Assembly (NCBI RefSeq): GCF_900626145.1
Contig: NZ_LR130816.1
Coordinates: 694,155 to 758,154 of the forward strand
Source: Intestinimonas timonensis
Lineage (GTDB): Bacteria; Bacillota; Clostridia; Oscillospirales; Oscillospiraceae
Direction of reading: 5' to 3'
DNA: 64,000 nucleotides
The notes beneath the pieces are model-generated. The model did not search any database and was not told the DNA's origin. It saw only the letters and a list, made by a program, of their open reading frames with translations. Numbering within the stretch: the first letter of the stretch is position 1; every line of letters begins with the position of its first letter. Positions 23,015 to 31,714 of the stretch are shown here, piece after piece. Made by a program: the position numbers and the translations under genes.

Positions 23015-23956
23015 TTATTCGTAGCTGATCCGCGGGTCGATGACGCAGTAGAGGATGTCCACGATCAGGTTGATGATGATGAAGATCGTGGCGATGACCA
23101 GCACCGTGCTCTGGACCACGGGGTAGTTGCGGTTGTTGATGGCGGTGATGAGGTAGGTACCCACACCGTTGATGACGAAGACCTGCTCGGTGATGATGGC
23201 GCCGCCCAGCAGGCCGCCGAAGCTGGTGCCGAACTGGGTCACCAGAGGGATGAGGGCGTTGCGCAGGGCGTGGCCGAAGATGATGGTGTTCCGCTTCAGG
23301 CCCTTGCTCTTGGCGGTGCGGATGTAATCGGACTGGAGCACATCCAGCATGGCAGAGCGGCCGATGCGGGTGAAGCTGGCCACGGTGGCGGTGCTCAGTG
23401 CGATGGCGGGCAGAATGGCCTGCTTAAAGCCGGTGGGTGTCCAGAAGAAGTGGGTCATACCGCCGGTGGGCAGCCACTCCAGCTTCACAGCAAAGACGTA
23501 CATCAGCAGGGTGCCCAGCAGGAAGTTTGGGATGGAGATGCCCACCAGAGAGCCGGTGGTCAGGATGTTGTCGGCCAGTTTGTCCTTCTTCAGGGCGGTG
23601 ATGATGCCGCAGGGAATGCCCACCAGCACCGCGATGATGATACTGGCGGTGGCCAGGTTCAGGGTGTTGGGCAGACGAACCAGGATCTCATCCAGAATGG
23701 GCTGCCGGGTGGTGTACGAGGTGCCCAGGTTCAGCGTGAGCAGGTTCCTTAAATAAATGAAATACTGCACAAAAAACGGCTTGTCCAGTCCCAGGCTGGC
23801 CCGTACCACTTCAATGTCGGCTTCCGTAGCACTGGGACCGGCCACCATGGCCGCCGGATCGCCCGGAGCAATGTAAAGACTGGCGAATACGATAAAGCTC
23901 ATGCCCAGCAGCAGCAGGAACATCAGCAGGATCCGCTTGATGATGTATCTTCGCAT
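23015..23956 (-). CDS. Peptide ABC transporter permease (DppB type)
   Basis: A 313-residue permease beginning MRRYIIKRILLMFLLLLG, the usual DppB start; GGGAGG lies 8 bases before the ATG at 23956, whereas the upstream extension has no site. The loop RTAKSKGLKRNTIIFGHALR is the ATPase contact. First gene of the operon, behind a sigma-A promoter. Confidence 0.95.
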   Translation of the reverse strand: MRRYIIKRILLMFLLLLGMSFIVFASLYIAPGDPAAMVAGPSATEADIEVVRASLGLDKPFFVQYFIYLRNLLTLNLGTSYTTRQPILDEILVRLPNTLNLATASIIIAVLVGIPCGIITALKKDKLADNILTTGSLVGISIPNFLLGTLLMYVFAVKLEWLPTGGMTHFFWTPTGFKQAILPAIALSTATVASFTRIGRSAMLDVLQSDYIRTAKSKGLKRNTIIFGHALRNALIPLVTQFGTSFGGLLGGAIITEQVFVINGVGTYLITAINNRNYPVVQSTVLVIATIFIIINLIVDILYCVIDPRISYE

Positions 23957-24029
23957 GACGACGCCTCCCGAGAGATGAGCACCCACGGTCCGTCCCTGGC
24001 GGTCAACCGTGCGGCAATAATTGCTTATT

Positions 24030-24058
24030 ATGATAAATCGCGCAACGAAATTTTGCAA
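24030..24058 (-). promoter_or_regulatory. Promoter of the peptide transporter operon
   Basis: On the minus strand TTGCAA, a 17-base spacer and TATCAT lie about 75 bases before the DppB start. The rest of 24059-24215 is AT-rich and holds no gene. Confidence 0.6.
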
Positions 24059-24215
24059 CACTTTACAGTGGCATATTGTTAAAGTTTCTATTTTCTACAA
24101 TTTGAGACTGTATAAAATAAATATTTTTAGCAGATTAGCTCATAATTTGGAATTTAATTTCATCCGTTTTTTCTCTTTCCTGTCCGCCGTTTAGGACTTT
24201 TAAACAAATTAGTCC

Positions 24216-24244
24216 TTCCATACAAGGCCGAAATCGTTTATAAT
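24216..24244 (+). promoter_or_regulatory. Promoter of the diguanylate cyclase gene
   Basis: A consensus TATAAT at 24239-24244 with a weak TTCCAT 17 bases upstream, 55 bases before the start codon. Confidence 0.5.
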
Positions 24245-24299
24245 ACTACCAACGAAGGAAAGAGCAGGCCGCATTTCCCGCGGCCGAGAGGAGGTTCCC

Positions 24300-26684
24300 A
24301 TGGAGGCACTTCGGCGTGAGGCGTTGGGTTTTATGCGGACATTCCAGCGTATGTATCTGGAACAGCGGGACATCCAGGGTTTGTTGTCCATTATGGACCC
24401 GGAGGTGACCTGGATGGGCAGCGGCGGCATGCTGCCCCGTCATGGCTTGGCGGAGACCGGCGCCGATCTGGAGGCGGAACTGCGTGAATATCCAAGTCCT
24501 TTCCTGATCACAGAGTCCAAAATGGACGCCATCCCTCTCTCATCAGACGCCTGCATCGTCACGGGCAGGCTGTGCGCCCGGCCGGTGGAGGGAGCCGCCG
24601 TGGCCGGCCTGCGCTGCCGCATCACCCTGGTATGCGCCCGGGGCGAGGGCGGCATGCGCCTGATGCATCTGCACATATCGGCTCCCGACCGGGACCAGGT
24701 TTGGGGCGAGCACTATGTCCGGGAGCGCACCCTGCGGGAGCAGGAGGCCATCCGCCGTCAGATCGACCACGTCCGCACACGGCTGGAGGAGCGCAGCGCG
24801 GAATTGGAGGATCTGATGGAACACATCTCCGGCGGTATGCATCAGTGCAGCATCGATGGAGGCCTCACCCTTCTCAGCGTCAGCCCCAGTTTTTTGAATC
24901 TGTGCGGTTACAGCCGTGAGGAGCTGCGCACCCGTTTTCAGGACCGGCTCATAGATCTGATCTGCCCCCAGGACCGGCCTCAGGTCCTCCAACAGCTCCA
25001 CGGCGCCCTGGCGGCCGGCGAGAGCGTGGAGCTGGAATACCGCATCCAGCGGGGGGACGGCCAGACGGCATGGCTGCTGTCCCGCGGTACGATACATACC
25101 GGCGCCGACGGCCAGGAGAGCATTTACAGCGTCGTGCTGGACGTCACCCGCCGCAAGCATATGGAGGAAGACCTCCGTCTCTCCCTGGAGCGCCACCGCA
25201 TCATTATGGACCAGTCCACCGATGTGATCTTTGAGTGGGACCTGGCGGCAGACAAGCTCTTTTTCTCCTCCAACTGGAAGAAAAAGTTCGGCTACACACC
25301 GGCTTCCGACCACCTTTCCCAGCGTCTCGGTACCTCCGTCCATATCCACCCCGACGACAGAGACGGTTTCATGGCTGCCGTGGGCGCCCTGACCACCGGC
25401 ACCCCCTACGTCGAGCTGGAGCTGCGGCTGCAGGGCCGGGGTGACCGGTATTTCTGGTGCCGCATCCGGGCCACGGTACAAAATGACACATCCGGCACCC
25501 CCATCAAGGTGGTGGGCATCATTGCCGACATCGACGCCGACAAGCGCCATCAGCAGCAGCTCATGGACCAGGCCTCCAAGGACGCCCTCACCGGACTCCT
25601 GAACCGCTCCACCCTCCAGGCCCGGGTCGAGGCCCACCTGATGGAGAGCCTCGGCCCCCACGCCCTCATGATTATGGACCTGGACGGCTTCAAGTCCATC
25701 AACGACTGCTTTGGCCACATGTGCGGCGACGCCGTCCTCTCCGACACCGCCGCAGCCCTGCGGCGGGTCTTCCGCCGGGGGGATATCCTGGGGCGTATCG
25801 GCGGCGATGAGTTCCTGATCTTCCTCCCCGACGTGGGCAGCCGGGAGACCGCCGCCCGAAAAGCCCAGGAACTGTTGGCCGCCATCTCGGGCATCCTGGT
25901 CAACGACACCGCCCGGCTCTCCTGCAGCTTGGGCGTGGCCATGTCCCCCGCCGACGGCACTGACTATGAGCAGCTCTTCCAGCTAGCCGACCAGGCCCTC
26001 TATCAGGTGAAGAAGGCGGGGAAGGGGAGCTTTGCCTTCTCCCAGAGCGACGGTCACACGCCTGCCCCCCAGACCCCCGCCGCCTCCGCCGTCAACCGCA
26101 CCATCGACTCCGAAGTGGGCGCGCTGGACCAGCTCCTCTCCCAGTATGCCATGCGCATGCTCTACACCTCCTCCGACATCCACACCTCCATCCGAAAGAT
26201 GTTGGAGATCGCCGGCCGGGCCTGCGACGTCAGCCGGGCCTACATCTTTGAAAATGCCCCCGACGGCCAATCCTGCCGCAACACCTTCGAGTGGTGCGCC
26301 GAGGGGGTGGAGCCCCAGATCCACAACCTCCAGAACTGTGTTTACGCGGACATGGTGGACTATCCCCAGAACTTTGATGAAAACGGCATCTTCTGCTGCC
26401 GGGACATCCGTGAGCTGCCCCAGCAGAATTACAACGACCTGGCCCCTCAGGGCATCGTGTCCATGCTCCAGTGCGCCATCCGGGACGAGGGCAGGATGAT
26501 CGGCTTTGTGGGCTTCGACGAGTGCCGGGTCAGCCGGATGTGGACCGATGGGCAGGCCCGCGCCCTCTCACTGGTGGCCAACCTGCTGGGCAACCAGCTG
26601 GTCAAGGAGCGGCTCAAGGAGCGCCTTGCCCTGCTGGAGCGGGAGCTGGCCCAGTGTCAGAGCGCCGCTTCCTCTCAGGAGTGA
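24300..26684 (+). CDS. Diguanylate cyclase with NTF2-like, double PAS and C-terminal GAF domains
   Basis: A 794-residue cytoplasmic signalling protein that should make cyclic di-GMP. Residues 1-135 resemble a SnoaL/NTF2-like sensory domain, followed by a coiled coil (140-175), PAS 1 (about 178-290), PAS 2 (about 300-415) and GGDEF (about 425-580). The active site GRIGGDEF (GGDEF at 501-505) is intact and an RxxD inhibitory site (492-495) is present, so feedback inhibition is expected. The C-terminus (about 600-785) is GAF-like. No membrane segment. It stands alone with its own promoter and terminator, divergent from the transporter operon. Confidence 0.9.
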   Translation: MEALRREALGFMRTFQRMYLEQRDIQGLLSIMDPEVTWMGSGGMLPRHGLAETGADLEAELREYPSPFLITESKMDAIPLSSDACIVTGRLCARPVEGAAVAGLRCRITLVCARGEGGMRLMHLHISAPDRDQVWGEHYVRERTLREQEAIRRQIDHVRTRLEERSAELEDLMEHISGGMHQCSIDGGLTLLSVSPSFLNLCGYSREELRTRFQDRLIDLICPQDRPQVLQQLHGALAAGESVELEYRIQRGDGQTAWLLSRGTIHTGADGQESIYSVVLDVTRRKHMEEDLRLSLERHRIIMDQSTDVIFEWDLAADKLFFSSNWKKKFGYTPASDHLSQRLGTSVHIHPDDRDGFMAAVGALTTGTPYVELELRLQGRGDRYFWCRIRATVQNDTSGTPIKVVGIIADIDADKRHQQQLMDQASKDALTGLLNRSTLQARVEAHLMESLGPHALMIMDLDGFKSINDCFGHMCGDAVLSDTAAALRRVFRRGDILGRIGGDEFLIFLPDVGSRETAARKAQELLAAISGILVNDTARLSCSLGVAMSPADGTDYEQLFQLADQALYQVKKAGKGSFAFSQSDGHTPAPQTPAASAVNRTIDSEVGALDQLLSQYAMRMLYTSSDIHTSIRKMLEIAGRACDVSRAYIFENAPDGQSCRNTFEWCAEGVEPQIHNLQNCVYADMVDYPQNFDENGIFCCRDIRELPQQNYNDLAPQGIVSMLQCAIRDEGRMIGFVGFDECRVSRMWTDGQARALSLVANLLGNQLVKERLKERLALLERELAQCQSAASSQE

Positions 26685-26702
26685 CCATTTATCTGCCTTT
26701 TT

Positions 26703-26746
26703 GGACCGTCTGTCCCATTTTCATGGACAGGCGGTCCTCTTTTTCG
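26703..26746 (+). terminator. Terminator after the diguanylate cyclase gene
   Basis: GGACCGTCTGTCC pairs with GGACAGGCGGTCC (one G-T) around CATTTTCAT, followed by TCTTTTT. Confidence 0.75.
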
Positions 26747-26775
26747 TATACTGAGGGCGAAAGGAGGGAGCTTCC

Positions 26776-27213
26776 ATGGACGTAAAGGTACGCATTGACC
26801 CCGCCGCTCCAGGTCTCTCGGTGACCATCACCACCCCCGCCATGACCGACGAGGTCCGGGCTCTGGCCGCCCGGCTCTCCAATCGGGACGCCCTCCTCAT
26901 GGCCTGGGACGGGGAGACCGCCGTCCCCCTCCGGGCGGAGGACATCCTCCGGTGCTACGGGGAGGACAAGGGGGTGAAGGTCCAGACCATTGGGGGTATC
27001 TATGACCTGCGGGAGCGGCTCTATGAGCTGGAGGGCAGGCTGGACCGGCACGTCTTCGTCCGCATCTCCCACTCGGAGATCGTCAACCTCAAAAAGGTCA
27101 CCGCCCTGGACCTCTCCCTCACCGGCACCATCCGCATGACTCTGTCCGGGGACACGGTGTGCTATGTCTCCCGGCGGTATGTCAAGAAGATCAAAGAGGC
27201 CATCGGTCTCTGA
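26776..27213 (+). CDS. LytTR-family DNA-binding regulator
   Basis: A 145-residue protein whose C-terminal 100 residues form a LytTR domain (LYELEGRLDRHVFVRISHSE, IVNLKKVTALDLSLTGTIRM), without a receiver domain. AAAGGAGG precedes the ATG. It is followed 14 bases later by a polytopic membrane protein, the common clostridial pairing in which the membrane partner holds the regulator inactive (knowledge of LytTR regulatory systems). Signal and targets are unknown. Confidence 0.88.
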   Translation: MDVKVRIDPAAPGLSVTITTPAMTDEVRALAARLSNRDALLMAWDGETAVPLRAEDILRCYGEDKGVKVQTIGGIYDLRERLYELEGRLDRHVFVRISHSEIVNLKKVTALDLSLTGTIRMTLSGDTVCYVSRRYVKKIKEAIGL

Positions 27214-27227
27214 AGGGAGGAACAACC

Positions 27228-28052
27228 ATGCTGTTCGACAACAGACCACAGGCCCTGCGCCGTGCCCTCGCGGGAGGGCTGGTGGGCGTGGCCGCCCATC
27301 TGCTGCTGGGCTATCTGCTGGGCTCCATCCCCCTGTTCGGGCCCGCCCATTTTACCGGCTTTGTATTCCCGAACTGTAATTTCCACTTTCAACCGGAGTG
27401 GTTGGGGGTGCTTGTGTCCTTCGCGCTCTTTGCCCTGTTCGGGGCAGAGCTTGGGATCGCCACCCTGCCCTTTGCCGGAACCGGACAGGCGCTGGTGAAG
27501 CGCACTCTGGCCCACTTCCTGACCATGGCGGCTACCGTGGCCCTCTGGGTAGGTCTCAACGCCGGTGCGGAGCGGGTGCTGTTGCCCCTGGTCCTGCTGG
27601 CGGTGTTCTACGCCCTGATCTGGCTGGGGCGCTGGGTGGGCTGGTACGCCGAGGTGGCCGCTATCCGGGAAAAGCTGGGTCTCTCCCCGGGCCCCTCCCC
27701 CCTGAAATGGAAAGAGACCCTGCCCTATGCGCCCTTCGCCCTCCTCCTCTGCCTTCTGCTCCCCGCCGGCCTCTCTTTCTTCGACGCCCCAGACGTACCG
27801 GTGCTCACCGGCCTCATCTACCTCTACCTGCTCCTCCCCGTGGGCAGCTTTTGCTCCGGCCTCTCCCTGGCCCGGCGTCAGGGCTTCTGCCCCCTCTACC
27901 CCCTCCTGTGTGCCCTCTGCTTCCTGGCCGCCGTCCCCTTGGTCTACAACGCCAGCGCCCTCCCCTTCTGCGCCGTGACCCTCTGTGCCGCCGGGCTAGG
28001 GGAGCTGACCGGCTGGCTGCTGGGCCAGGGACGGCGCAATCCGGCCCCGTGA
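27228..28052 (+). CDS. Polytopic membrane protein, partner of the LytTR regulator
   Basis: A 274-residue protein with about eight hydrophobic segments, e.g. AGGLVGVAAHLLLGYLLGSI, LGVLVSFALFALFGAELGIA and FALLLCLLLPAGLSF. The ATG at 27228 has GAAGGGAGG upstream. The N-terminal half suggests a DUF3021-like protein, but the length is greater than usual, so the family name is uncertain. It shares an operon with the LytTR gene and probably inhibits it (inference). Confidence 0.7.
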   Translation: MLFDNRPQALRRALAGGLVGVAAHLLLGYLLGSIPLFGPAHFTGFVFPNCNFHFQPEWLGVLVSFALFALFGAELGIATLPFAGTGQALVKRTLAHFLTMAATVALWVGLNAGAERVLLPLVLLAVFYALIWLGRWVGWYAEVAAIREKLGLSPGPSPLKWKETLPYAPFALLLCLLLPAGLSFFDAPDVPVLTGLIYLYLLLPVGSFCSGLSLARRQGFCPLYPLLCALCFLAAVPLVYNASALPFCAVTLCAAGLGELTGWLLGQGRRNPAP

Positions 28053-28088
28053 CGTTCCCTTTATCCCATACCTTCGTTTACTCAAGCT

Positions 28089-28128
28089 GAAAAAACAGCG
28101 GGCGCTGCCGATGGCAGCACCCGCTGTT
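28089..28128. terminator. Bidirectional terminator between the LytTR operon and mnmE
   Basis: AAACAGCGGGCGCTGCC pairs with GGCAGCACCCGCTGTTT around GAT, with A/T tracts on both sides. A second hairpin, GGTTCTTTTTCTT with its complement, at about 28212-28240 lies closer to the mnmE stop. Confidence 0.75.
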
Positions 28129-28254
28129 TCGTTTCTCTATCCTATTCTTACCGTCACCGGGCGCAGACGATGCCGCCTCTACCCAGTCACAGAGCGGTAC
28201 CAAAGTTCTTCTTGGTTCTTTTTCTTACAAGAAAAAGAACCAAGAAAAAGGACA

Positions 28255-29649
28255 CTACTTTCCGATGCAGAAGCGGGAGAAGATGCGCTCCACCACATCC
28301 TCCCGGACAGCCCGGCCAGTGAGCTCCGCCAGGGCCTCCAGCGCCCCCTCCACGTCAGTGAGGACGGCGTCGGGTGTGACCCCGGCCAGGAGTCCTGTCT
28401 CGGCCTCCCGCAGGGCGGCCAGCGCCGTCTGGGCCGCCTGGGCCTGCCGGGCATTGGTGAGCATGGCCCCGGCCTCTCCGCCGCTCCCCTGGGGGAAGAG
28501 CCGTGCCACCGCCGCCCCCAGGTCCTCCAGCCCGGCGCCGGTCTTGGCGCTGAGCCGGACCATCGGCGGGGCCTGCTCCCCGTGGGCGAAAAACGCCCTG
28601 TCCCGGCCATGGGGCAGATCGGCCTTGGTGAGCACAAGCACCACCCGGGGACAGTGGGCGGCGGCCTCCTCCCAGAGGGCCAGCTCAGCCAGGAGCCGGT
28701 CCGGGTCCTCCCCTGGGTCAGAGCCGTCCATGAGCACCAGAGCCAGCTCGGCCCCGGCCAGGGCCGCCCGGCTCCGCTCCACCCCCAGCTGTTCCACCGG
28801 ATCGTCGGTGTCCCGGAGCCCCGCCGTGTCGATGAGCCGCAGCAGCACGCCCCCCACTACACACCGCTCCTCCACGGTGTCCCGGGTGGTGCCCGGAATG
28901 TCGGTGACGATGGCCCGCTGGTAGCCCAGCAGGGCGTTTAAAAGGGAGGATTTGCCCGCGTTGGGCAGGCCCACGATGGCGCAGGGCACCCCTCGGGTCA
29001 AAAACTTCCCCCGGTCATAGGTGGCCAGCAGGTCCTCCAGCCCCCGCTCCGCCATCTCCAGAGCCTCCTCCAGCTCCTGGGCGCGGAAGGGGTCGATGTC
29101 CTCGTCGGGGTAGTCCAGTACGGCGTGGAAGTGGGCCAGCAGGTCCACCAGACCGCTGTAAATGCCCTCCACCCGCCTGGACAGGGCGCCGGTGAGCTGG
29201 CCCGCCGCCGTCCGGACGGCCTGGGGCGTCTCCGCCTCCAGCAGGTCGGCCACCGCCTCCGCCTGGGTCAGGTCCAGCTTGCCGTTCAAAAAGGCCCGCT
29301 GGGTGAACTCACCCGGTCTTGCAGGACGTGCCCCGGCGGCGTACAGGGCCTCCAGGCCCAGGGAGAGGACCACCGGCGCCCCATGGCACTGGAGCTCCGC
29401 CGTGTCCTCCCCGGTGTAGCTGTGGGGCGCCCGGGACACCGTGGCCAGCACCTGGTCGATGACGTTTCCCTCCTTGTCCAGCAGGGAGCCGTACACCAGA
29501 CGCCGGTCCTCCGTCCCGGCCAGAGGCTTCCCGCTTCTGGCCCGGAAAACCCGGTCGGCACACTCCGCCGCCCCCGGGCCGGACAGCCGCAGGACCCCGA
29601 TGGCGGATGGCACCGCCGGTGTGGAGATGGCCGCGATGAGCTCTGACAT
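28255..29649 (-). CDS. mnmE: tRNA modification GTPase MnmE
   Basis: A 464-residue protein of standard length that with MnmG installs the (carboxymethyl)aminomethyl group on wobble uridines. It begins with the folate-binding TrmE domain, then a helical domain, the inserted G domain (GLPNAGKSS, DIPGTTRD, DTAG, TKAD) and the conserved C-terminus FCIGK. In many bacteria mnmE is near oriC with rnpA, yidC and mnmG; none of these is visible here, but a DnaA-box cluster lies just upstream. Confidence 0.97.
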   Translation of the reverse strand: MSELIAAISTPAVPSAIGVLRLSGPGAAECADRVFRARSGKPLAGTEDRRLVYGSLLDKEGNVIDQVLATVSRAPHSYTGEDTAELQCHGAPVVLSLGLEALYAAGARPARPGEFTQRAFLNGKLDLTQAEAVADLLEAETPQAVRTAAGQLTGALSRRVEGIYSGLVDLLAHFHAVLDYPDEDIDPFRAQELEEALEMAERGLEDLLATYDRGKFLTRGVPCAIVGLPNAGKSSLLNALLGYQRAIVTDIPGTTRDTVEERCVVGGVLLRLIDTAGLRDTDDPVEQLGVERSRAALAGAELALVLMDGSDPGEDPDRLLAELALWEEAAAHCPRVVLVLTKADLPHGRDRAFFAHGEQAPPMVRLSAKTGAGLEDLGAAVARLFPQGSGGEAGAMLTNARQAQAAQTALAALREAETGLLAGVTPDAVLTDVEGALEALAELTGRAVREDVVERIFSRFCIGK

Positions 29650-29756
29650 GATCCAAACCTCCCTTACATTTCCGTGTCTTTGTGGTCTTTTGTAAATTTG
29701 GCGAAAATGCCGCGCAACTTCCCCTTGACAGTCGTTTTATGTCTACCGATGTGAAT

Positions 29757-29829
29757 AATCCACTTTTCCACGTTTACATAAACATATGTGGATAACCCTG
29801 TGGAAAATGTGGAAAACCCTTGTGGAAAG
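29757..29829. promoter_or_regulatory. Cluster of DnaA-box-like sequences
   Basis: Within 73 bases are one perfect DnaA box TGTGGATAA (29787-29795), two TGTGGAAAA (29799-29807, 29808-29816), one TGTGGAAAG (29821-29829), and the inverse-oriented TTTTCCACG (29764-29772) and TAATCCACT. The surroundings are AT-rich. It could be a DnaA-titration or regulatory site, or part of an origin; dnaA and dnaN are not in the window. Confidence 0.55.
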
Positions 29830-29920
29830 CCGCTTTTTCTCTGGGGCGCAATATGGACTGCGAATGAATACCACCCGAATATTCAATGTAGAAAAAAGCG
29901 CCGCCGTTTGGCGGCGCTCT

Positions 29921-30001
29921 GAGCCTGCAGGCAGATGCCGGCAGGCTCTTTCAAAAATGCAAGCATTTTTTCGAAGAGATGCAGCCTGCTGCGTCGCACT
30001 T
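29921..30001 (-). repeat. Dispersed multi-hairpin element, copy 3 (partial, inverted)
   Basis: The minus strand matches the last two hairpins of copy 2: AGTGCGACGCAGCAG, then CTTCGAAAAAATGC-TTG-CATTTTTG, then a GAGCCTG/CAGGCTC stem whose inner pairs differ but still pair. Beyond 30001 the region to 30140 holds other hairpins (GGAGCAGA...TCTGCTCC, CCCGCC...GGCGGG) and no gene. Confidence 0.6.
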
Positions 30002-30150
30002 CGTCGTCGCAAAGTCCGCACCGTTCAAAATGCCCTGCCGGGCATTTCTCACTCCGCTCGCTTGCTCCTTCTCTCCGGAGCAGACCCGCTGCGCTGGGCT
30101 CTGCTCCGGTTCCCGCCTTGGGTGGCGGGTCTTGGGCGGCCTGGCCCGCC

Positions 30151-31551
30151 TTAGACCTTCTCACGCAGACGCTGGGAGATCACCTGAGCCACCTTCACGC
30201 CGGAGGCGCCGGCCTGGGCCAGGCCGCGGGTGATGCCGGCGCCGTCGCCGATGGCGAACATGCCGGGCAGCTTGGTCTCCAGCTCAGGGGTGAGGGTGAG
30301 GCGGGAGGAGTAGAACTTGACCTCAGCGCCGTAGAGCAGGGTGTCGTAGTTGGCGGTACCGGGGGCGATCTTGTCCAGCTGGAAGATCATCTCGATGATA
30401 TCGTCCAGCTGCCGCTTGGGCAGAGCCAGGCTCAGGTCGCCGGGGACGGCGGCGGTGAGGGTGGGCCGGGTGAAGGACTTGCTCATCCGGTGGGCGTTGG
30501 TGCGCATGCCCTTCACCAGGTCGCCGAAGCGCTGGACCAGCACGCCGCCGGCCAGCATGTTGCTGAGGGAGGCGATGTGCTTGCCGTAGCGGTAGGGCTC
30601 GTTGAAGGGCTCGGTGAACCGGTTGGACACCAGCAGGGCGAAGTTGGTGTTCTCGCTCTGGAGGGCGGGGTCGGCGTAGGAGTGGCCGTTCACGGTGTTA
30701 ATGCCCTCCACGTTCTCGGCCACCACGTGGCCGTAGGGGTTCATGCAGAAGGTGCGGACCTGGTCGCCGTACTGCTTGGTACGGTAGACCAGCTTGGACT
30801 CATAGACCACATTGGTGATGTGCTCGAAGACCCGGGCGGGCAGCTCCACCCGCACGCCGATGTCCACCTGGTTGTTGATGAGGGGGATACCCAGGCGCTT
30901 GCACTCGTTGGCAAACCACTCGGCGCCGGAGCGGCCGGGCGCGGCGATGAGCCAGTCGCAGCACACCTCGTCCCCCTTCTCCAGCCCCAGGCGGTAGCCG
31001 CCGTCAGCGGCGTCGATGGTCTTGACGGAGGTGTTGAACCGGAACTCGATGCCCCTTTTCAGGTCCTCATAGATGTTCTGGAGGATCACCAGGTTCTTCT
31101 CGGTGCCCAGGTGCTTGCACCGGGCCTGGAGCAGATGGAGGTCGAACTCCAGGGCCTTCTTCTCCAGAGCCTTGGCCTCAGGGGTGGAGGTGGAGAACAT
31201 CTCGGTGGTGGCGCCGTGGGCCACATTGATGGAGTCCACATACTCGATGAGGTCCATGACCTCCTTGGCGTCCATGAAGTCGGTAAGCCAGCCGCCGAAG
31301 GCGGTGGTAAAGTTGAATTTGCCGTCGGAGAAGGCGCCGGCGCCGCCGAAGCCGCACATGGTGTCGCAGACCTTGCACTGGATGCAGTCCTTCACCTTCC
31401 CCGCCACGATGGGGCAGCTCCGGCTGTAGATGTCCCGGCCCTGCTCCAGGACCACCACCTTCAGTCCGGGGTTCTGTTTCATCAGCTCGTAGCCTGCGTA
31501 GATACCGGCCTCTCCACAGCCAATGATGGCAACGTCGTATCTCTCGCTCAT
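30151..31551 (-). CDS. FAD-dependent oxidoreductase (COG2509-like)
   Basis: A 466-residue flavoprotein. The N-terminal dinucleotide fold VAIIGCGEAGIYAGYELM and the C-terminal FAIGDGAGITRGLAQAGASG bind FAD. The cluster CPIVAGKVKDCIQCKVCDTMCGFGG near residues 46-70 contains several cysteines and may hold a metal or disulfide. AAAGGAG precedes the ATG at 31551. Homologues are widespread and usually annotated only as FAD-dependent proteins; substrate unknown. TTGACA near a TATACT pair lies about 75 bases upstream on the minus strand and may be its promoter. Confidence 0.85.
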   Translation of the reverse strand: MSERYDVAIIGCGEAGIYAGYELMKQNPGLKVVVLEQGRDIYSRSCPIVAGKVKDCIQCKVCDTMCGFGGAGAFSDGKFNFTTAFGGWLTDFMDAKEVMDLIEYVDSINVAHGATTEMFSTSTPEAKALEKKALEFDLHLLQARCKHLGTEKNLVILQNIYEDLKRGIEFRFNTSVKTIDAADGGYRLGLEKGDEVCCDWLIAAPGRSGAEWFANECKRLGIPLINNQVDIGVRVELPARVFEHITNVVYESKLVYRTKQYGDQVRTFCMNPYGHVVAENVEGINTVNGHSYADPALQSENTNFALLVSNRFTEPFNEPYRYGKHIASLSNMLAGGVLVQRFGDLVKGMRTNAHRMSKSFTRPTLTAAVPGDLSLALPKRQLDDIIEMIFQLDKIAPGTANYDTLLYGAEVKFYSSRLTLTPELETKLPGMFAIGDGAGITRGLAQAGASGVKVAQVISQRLREKV

Positions 31552-31660
31552 GATGCGCTCTTCTCCTTTGTCTGTTCTGTCCATCCCATATCCATGGGGG
31601 CATACTACTTCTAGTATAGTATAGCATGTTTTGTCAAGTCTACGCCACCCCATCCTCAAA

Positions 31661-31691
31661 AAAATGCCCCTCCTGGACAGGAGGGGCATTG
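31661..31691 (-). terminator. Terminator of the muropeptide recycling operon
   Basis: AATGCCCCTCCTG with its complement around GAC, followed on the minus strand by seven Ts, 24 bases after the last gene of the operon. Confidence 0.85.
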
Positions 31692-31714
31692 AGCATGCTC
31701 AGGTGTTTCCAGCC

